DNA of 52,611 bases from Obelidium mucronatum (Eukaryota; Chytridiomycota; Chytridiomycetes; Chytridiales; Chytriomycetaceae). Below, one piece after another: positions 52,209 through 52,611 of this stretch (position 1 is the stretch's first letter; each line of letters begins with the position of its first letter). The position numbers and the translations under genes were made by a program. The stretch is taken from NCBI GenBank assembly GCA_025765595.1, contig JAIVFH010000199.1, positions 1-52,611 of the forward strand, read 5' to 3'. The notes beneath the pieces are model-generated. The model was given only the letters and a program-made list of their open reading frames with translations, searched no databases and was not told the origin of the DNA.

Positions 52209-52611
52209 TCATTGTTCGAATATGACCCGTTGCTCCTTCAACCAAGTGGCTACTACTCCATCAGGAGGAAACAAGTTGTTGTTGTCCACCGACATAACCC
52301 TGAGCTTATTCAAGTGACAAAACTAGACGGAATAGATCCCTCAAATCTGTTTTTTGAAATAGTGAGGATGATAAGATTGGAGAGTTCTCCCAACTCTGGG
52401 GAATGCTTCCTTCAAGCCTGTTTTCCTCCAGTTTCATATATTTTACACTTGAGAGCAATCCCAGCTCTGGAGGAATACAGCCATCCAGTCTGTTGCCATT
52501 TACTTGGAGCCGATCAAGGTTTTTGAGGCGGGACAATGAAGCGGGGATTCTGCCGCTGAGCTTATTGTATTGTAATCCAAGATATTTCAAATAAGGTTAA
52601 ATTGCCGATTT
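52209..52611 (-). CDS. Leucine-rich-repeat protein, C-terminal part (gene continues beyond the window)
   Basis: Repeats of the plant-like type L-x2-L-x-L-x2-N-x-L-x-G-x-IP are visible: LGLQYNKLSGRIPASLSRLK, LDRLQVNGNRLDGCIPPELG, YMKLEENRLEGSIP. After a missing base in a CCCC run near 52400 the pattern continues PELGELSNLIILTISKNRF, EGSIPSSFV. A second frame change near 52328 gives LNKLRVMSVDNNNLFPPDGV, VATWLKEQRVIFEQ and a stop at 52209. LRR domains of this type bind proteins or cell-wall components. The N-terminal part, and any kinase or membrane segment, lies outside the window to the right. Confidence 0.75.

Noticed and set aside
1..52611. CRISPR array, operon promoters or bacterial ribosome-binding sites
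   Set aside because: The window is eukaryotic and no regularly spaced repeat-spacer array is present; the repeats seen are microsatellites and coding repeats.

Overview
The window reads as gene-dense nuclear DNA of a zoosporic (chytrid-like) fungus. Reasons: genes are closely packed on both strands (gaps are often 30-150 nt); spliceosomal introns of about 45-130 nt start GTRNGT and end in pyrimidine-rich AG; the core genes are fungal/eukaryotic (AP-1 gamma and sigma adaptins, zuotin, eL22, a GGC1-type GTP/GDP carrier, PIF1 helicase, anoctamin); and there is an expanded NACHT-WD40 gene and a tandem tyrosinase cluster. The assignment to Chytridiomycota is inference from gene style, not from a search.

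Layout. 1-565: 3' end of an unrecognised gene. 1396-5406 (-): anoctamin/TMEM16 membrane protein. 5678-14021 (-): four head-to-tail secreted tyrosinases (A-D here). 14129-15174 (-): zinc-independent quinone oxidoreductase. 15533-16413 (+): degenerate zinc-knuckle gene. 16534-17834 (-): F-box-like protein. 17881-18496 (-): zinc-knuckle gene. 18700-19354 (+): AP-1 sigma. 19388-20314 (+): secreted Cys-rich protein with a GPI-type tail. 20356-25497 (-): NACHT-WD40 STAND protein. 25560-27527 (-): kinesin. 27657-28428 (+): second Cys-rich GPI-type protein. 28538-31334 (+): three packed zinc-knuckle genes. 31672-33566 (-): MFS transporter. 33981-36488 (+): two more zinc-knuckle genes. 36519-38620 (+): zuotin. 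38810-41543 (-): largest zinc-knuckle gene, with three module pairs. 41843-44158 (+): PIF1 helicase. 44246-45504 (-): GTP/GDP carrier. 45563-46086 (+): DUF2015-like small membrane protein. 46203-49295 (-): AP-1 gamma. 49503 to about 50580 (-): ribosomal protein eL22. 50864-51466 (-): unknown. 51712-52104 (+): BRI3-like membrane protein. 52209 to the window end (-): leucine-rich-repeat protein.

The strongest candidate for something undescribed is an expanded protein family with eight copies and 22 zinc modules. Each protein has a short N-terminal coiled coil, a disordered middle often carrying a psi-K-x-E motif, then module A (CCCH-like finger, CCHC knuckle, terminal C-x2-W) and module B (CCCH-like finger, perfect C-x2-C-x4-H-x4-C knuckle). 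In the spliced copies an intron splits the conserved Trp codon as TG|G. As a result the B-linker-A unit is a symmetric phase-2 exon, and it has been duplicated inside two genes to give A-B-A-B and A-B-A-B-A-B proteins.

Many genes need a one-base frame change, mostly +1 and often in homopolymers, to restore obvious conserved protein. Some of these are probably assembly errors. A 16-bp repeat with 22-bp offset inside tyrosinase B looks more like a real mutation. Positions of introns and frameshifts were read by eye and need RNA-seq.
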